From contig JABDII010000375.1 in assembly GCA_013003805.1 (NCBI GenBank), positions 1 to 6,447 of the forward strand: a stretch of 6,447 bases of DNA, in the 5' to 3' direction. Below, one piece after another: positions 5,306 to 6,447 of the stretch. How positions within the stretch are numbered: the first letter of the stretch is position 1; each line of letters starts with the position of its first letter. The position numbers and the translations under genes are program-made. The DNA comes from Gemmatimonadales bacterium (GTDB taxonomy: Bacteria; Gemmatimonadota; Gemmatimonadetes; Gemmatimonadales; GWC2-71-9). The notes beneath the pieces are model-generated. The model was not told where the DNA came from, did not search any database, and was given only the letters and a program-made list of their open reading frames with translations.

Positions 5306-6447
5306 ATGCGGTCGCGCCAAACGGCTCGATATTGGCTCGTTTTTGCCGCCATGCTCATGGTATGGCTCGCGGCGGCGACCTGGCTTGTGCCGCCAATCAT
5401 CGAAGCCGCGCACGCGGGACGCAGTCTCCCTGTTCTCAATGATCTTATTTCCGGGAGGGCATCCCACCCGCTCCAACTGTACCTAACACTCTGGGCAAGT
5501 CTCGCTCGCAAACTGACCCTTCTGCTCATCGCGCTGGGTGTGCTCGGATATCTACTGACCGCGTTCGGCTCGCAGGTCAAAGCCGGGGCGGCGCGAATCG
5601 TGGGAGGCGGTCCCCCGTTCCCGATCCGGCATCGGGATTTTCTTCTGGTCGCAGTGTGCTTCGGGCTCCTCACCGGGCTCAGTGAGGCCTTATTCGTCAC
5701 CATTCGGCAGCTGATTGAACGCATGCCGGGGTGGGAATACGCGTGGGAAGTGTTGTGGATGGCTCCGCTCGTCGGAGGTGTCTTGTTTGCCACTATCGGC
5801 GTTTTCGTGCTGGCTGGTCTGTACGTGGCACGGCGCCGGCAGCCGACGCTTCAGCTCTCCTTCTGGCTCGCCCTCTACGGGATCTTCCTCCTCCTCAAGA
5901 CGCTGCAAATCGGATTGCTCCCGTGGGGCGCGTTGCTTCTCGCGTCCGGGATCACAGTCCAGTTCGTGCGACTTGCCGCCCGTCGGCCATGGCGTGTCCT
6001 CGGTGCTGCGCGCTGGACTTCGATTGGACTCGCGTTGCTGCTGGTGGTGTTTGCCGGCGGGCAGAGAGCGTGGAAGGGTCTGGTGGACCGTCGAGCACTC
6101 GCCGCACTTCCCGATCCTCCTGTGGGCGCTCCGAATGTCCTCCTCCTCATTCTGGACACAGTCAGGGCCCAGAGCATGAGCTTGTACGGATACGAGCGGC
6201 CAACGACCCCTACCCTCGACCGTTTCGCGCGGCAGGGAGTCGTGTTCGAACATGCGATTGCACCGTCCTCGTGGACGCTGCCGTCGCACGCGACGTTGTT
6301 CACGGCCCGTCACCCCTACGAGCACCTAGCGGACGGGCGTATTGCCCTCGATGGGACGTTCCCAACCCTGGCCGAGCGCCTCGTGGCAGAAGGATACGAG
6401 ACCGCTGGATTCGTCGGGAATCTAGGCTACACAGCCCGTGTCTCTGG
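5306..6447 (+). CDS. Membrane-anchored sulfatase-like hydrolase/transferase (3' end outside window)
   Basis: The first 380 residues of a protein that runs off the window. The N-terminal 250 residues are strongly hydrophobic, with likely membrane segments near 9-30, 70-88, 112-133, 149-173, 184-213 and 238-251. From Pro276 begins a sulfatase/alkaline-phosphatase superfamily domain, probably outside the membrane: PNVLLLILDTVRAQSMSLYG (276-295), then PTTPTLDRFARQGVVFEHA (299-317) and SSWTLPSHATLFTARHP (321-337). Asp284 is the first metal ligand. The position held by the formylglycine-forming Cys or Ser in true sulfatases is Thr324 (T-L-P-S-H), as in Thr-nucleophile phosphotransferases of this superfamily. 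The second Asp often seen as D-T-x-R-A-D is Gln289. The domain order (membrane bundle then enzyme) is like lipid- or glycan-modifying transferases; the substrate is unknown. The start is ATG 5306 or the adjacent GTG 5303; neither has a good ribosome-binding site, and an in-frame TAG at 5252 limits any extension. Confidence 0.88.
   Translation, partial: MRSRQTARYWLVFAAMLMVWLAAATWLVPPIIEAAHAGRSLPVLNDLISGRASHPLQLYLTLWASLARKLTLLLIALGVLGYLLTAFGSQVKAGAARIVGGGPPFPIRHRDFLLVAVCFGLLTGLSEALFVTIRQLIERMPGWEYAWEVLWMAPLVGGVLFATIGVFVLAGLYVARRRQPTLQLSFWLALYGIFLLLKTLQIGLLPWGALLLASGITVQFVRLAARRPWRVLGAARWTSIGLALLLVVFAGGQRAWKGLVDRRALAALPDPPVGAPNVLLLILDTVRAQSMSLYGYERPTTPTLDRFARQGVVFEHAIAPSSWTLPSHATLFTARHPYEHLADGRIALDGTFPTLAERLVAEGYETAGFVGNLGYTARVS

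Noticed and set aside
5690..6325. 211-codon minus-strand open frame opposite the sulfatase-like gene
   Set aside because: Highly charged translation (Arg, Glu, Gln), the reverse image of a hydrophobic membrane protein and its catalytic motifs on the plus strand.
1..6447. CRISPR arrays, tRNA or rRNA genes, insertion sequences
   Set aside because: I saw no direct-repeat array, no tRNA T-arm pattern in the gaps, and no transposase or paired terminal inverted repeats.

Overview
The window is GC-rich bacterial DNA with short intergenic gaps. Its gene mix is a housekeeping leucyl aminopeptidase, a RimJ/RimL-type acetyltransferase, a DUF72 protein, an exported protein and a membrane sulfatase-like protein. 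Together with the lasso-type leader peptides, this would suit a soil or freshwater bacterium such as a member of Gemmatimonadota. That placement is an inference from gene flavour, not a marker-gene assignment.

Layout. On the minus strand, reading from right to left, there are two very small related precursor-peptide genes (2761-2895, then 2346-2486), a GNAT acetyltransferase (1582-2196) and a leucyl aminopeptidase, pepA (3-1493). On the plus strand follow a DUF72/YecE-family protein (3365-4060), a secreted two-repeat protein of unknown function (4167-4943) that ends in a good intrinsic terminator, and the first 380 residues of a polytopic membrane protein with a sulfatase/alkaline-phosphatase-type domain (5306 to the window edge). 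A weak 64-codon minus-strand ORF lies at 5014-5208. A stretch of about 470 bases (2896-3364) between the divergent precursor and DUF72 genes has no convincing gene.

The most interesting part is 2288-3010. It holds two paralogous RiPP precursors (44 and 46 residues). Both carry the exact lasso-peptide leader spacing Y-x2-P-x-L-x3-G-x5-T. Each has its own ribosome-binding site, a candidate promoter about 85-90 bases upstream of the start, and a long GC-rich stem-loop about 30 bases past the stop. The cores share W-P at positions 2-3, a Cys at position 12, a second downstream Cys and a C-terminal R-T-S. Only one of the two has an acidic residue where a lasso ring would close. No lasso cyclase, RRE protein or leader peptidase is encoded in the window, so the pair is either an orphan locus served in trans or one that uses a lasso-type leader for a different, Cys-containing product. 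The 44-residue gene starts with GTG and is too short for ordinary ORF cut-offs.

The other genes look like independent units rather than one pathway. The acetyltransferase next to the precursors could be a tailoring enzyme, but nothing in the sequence requires it.
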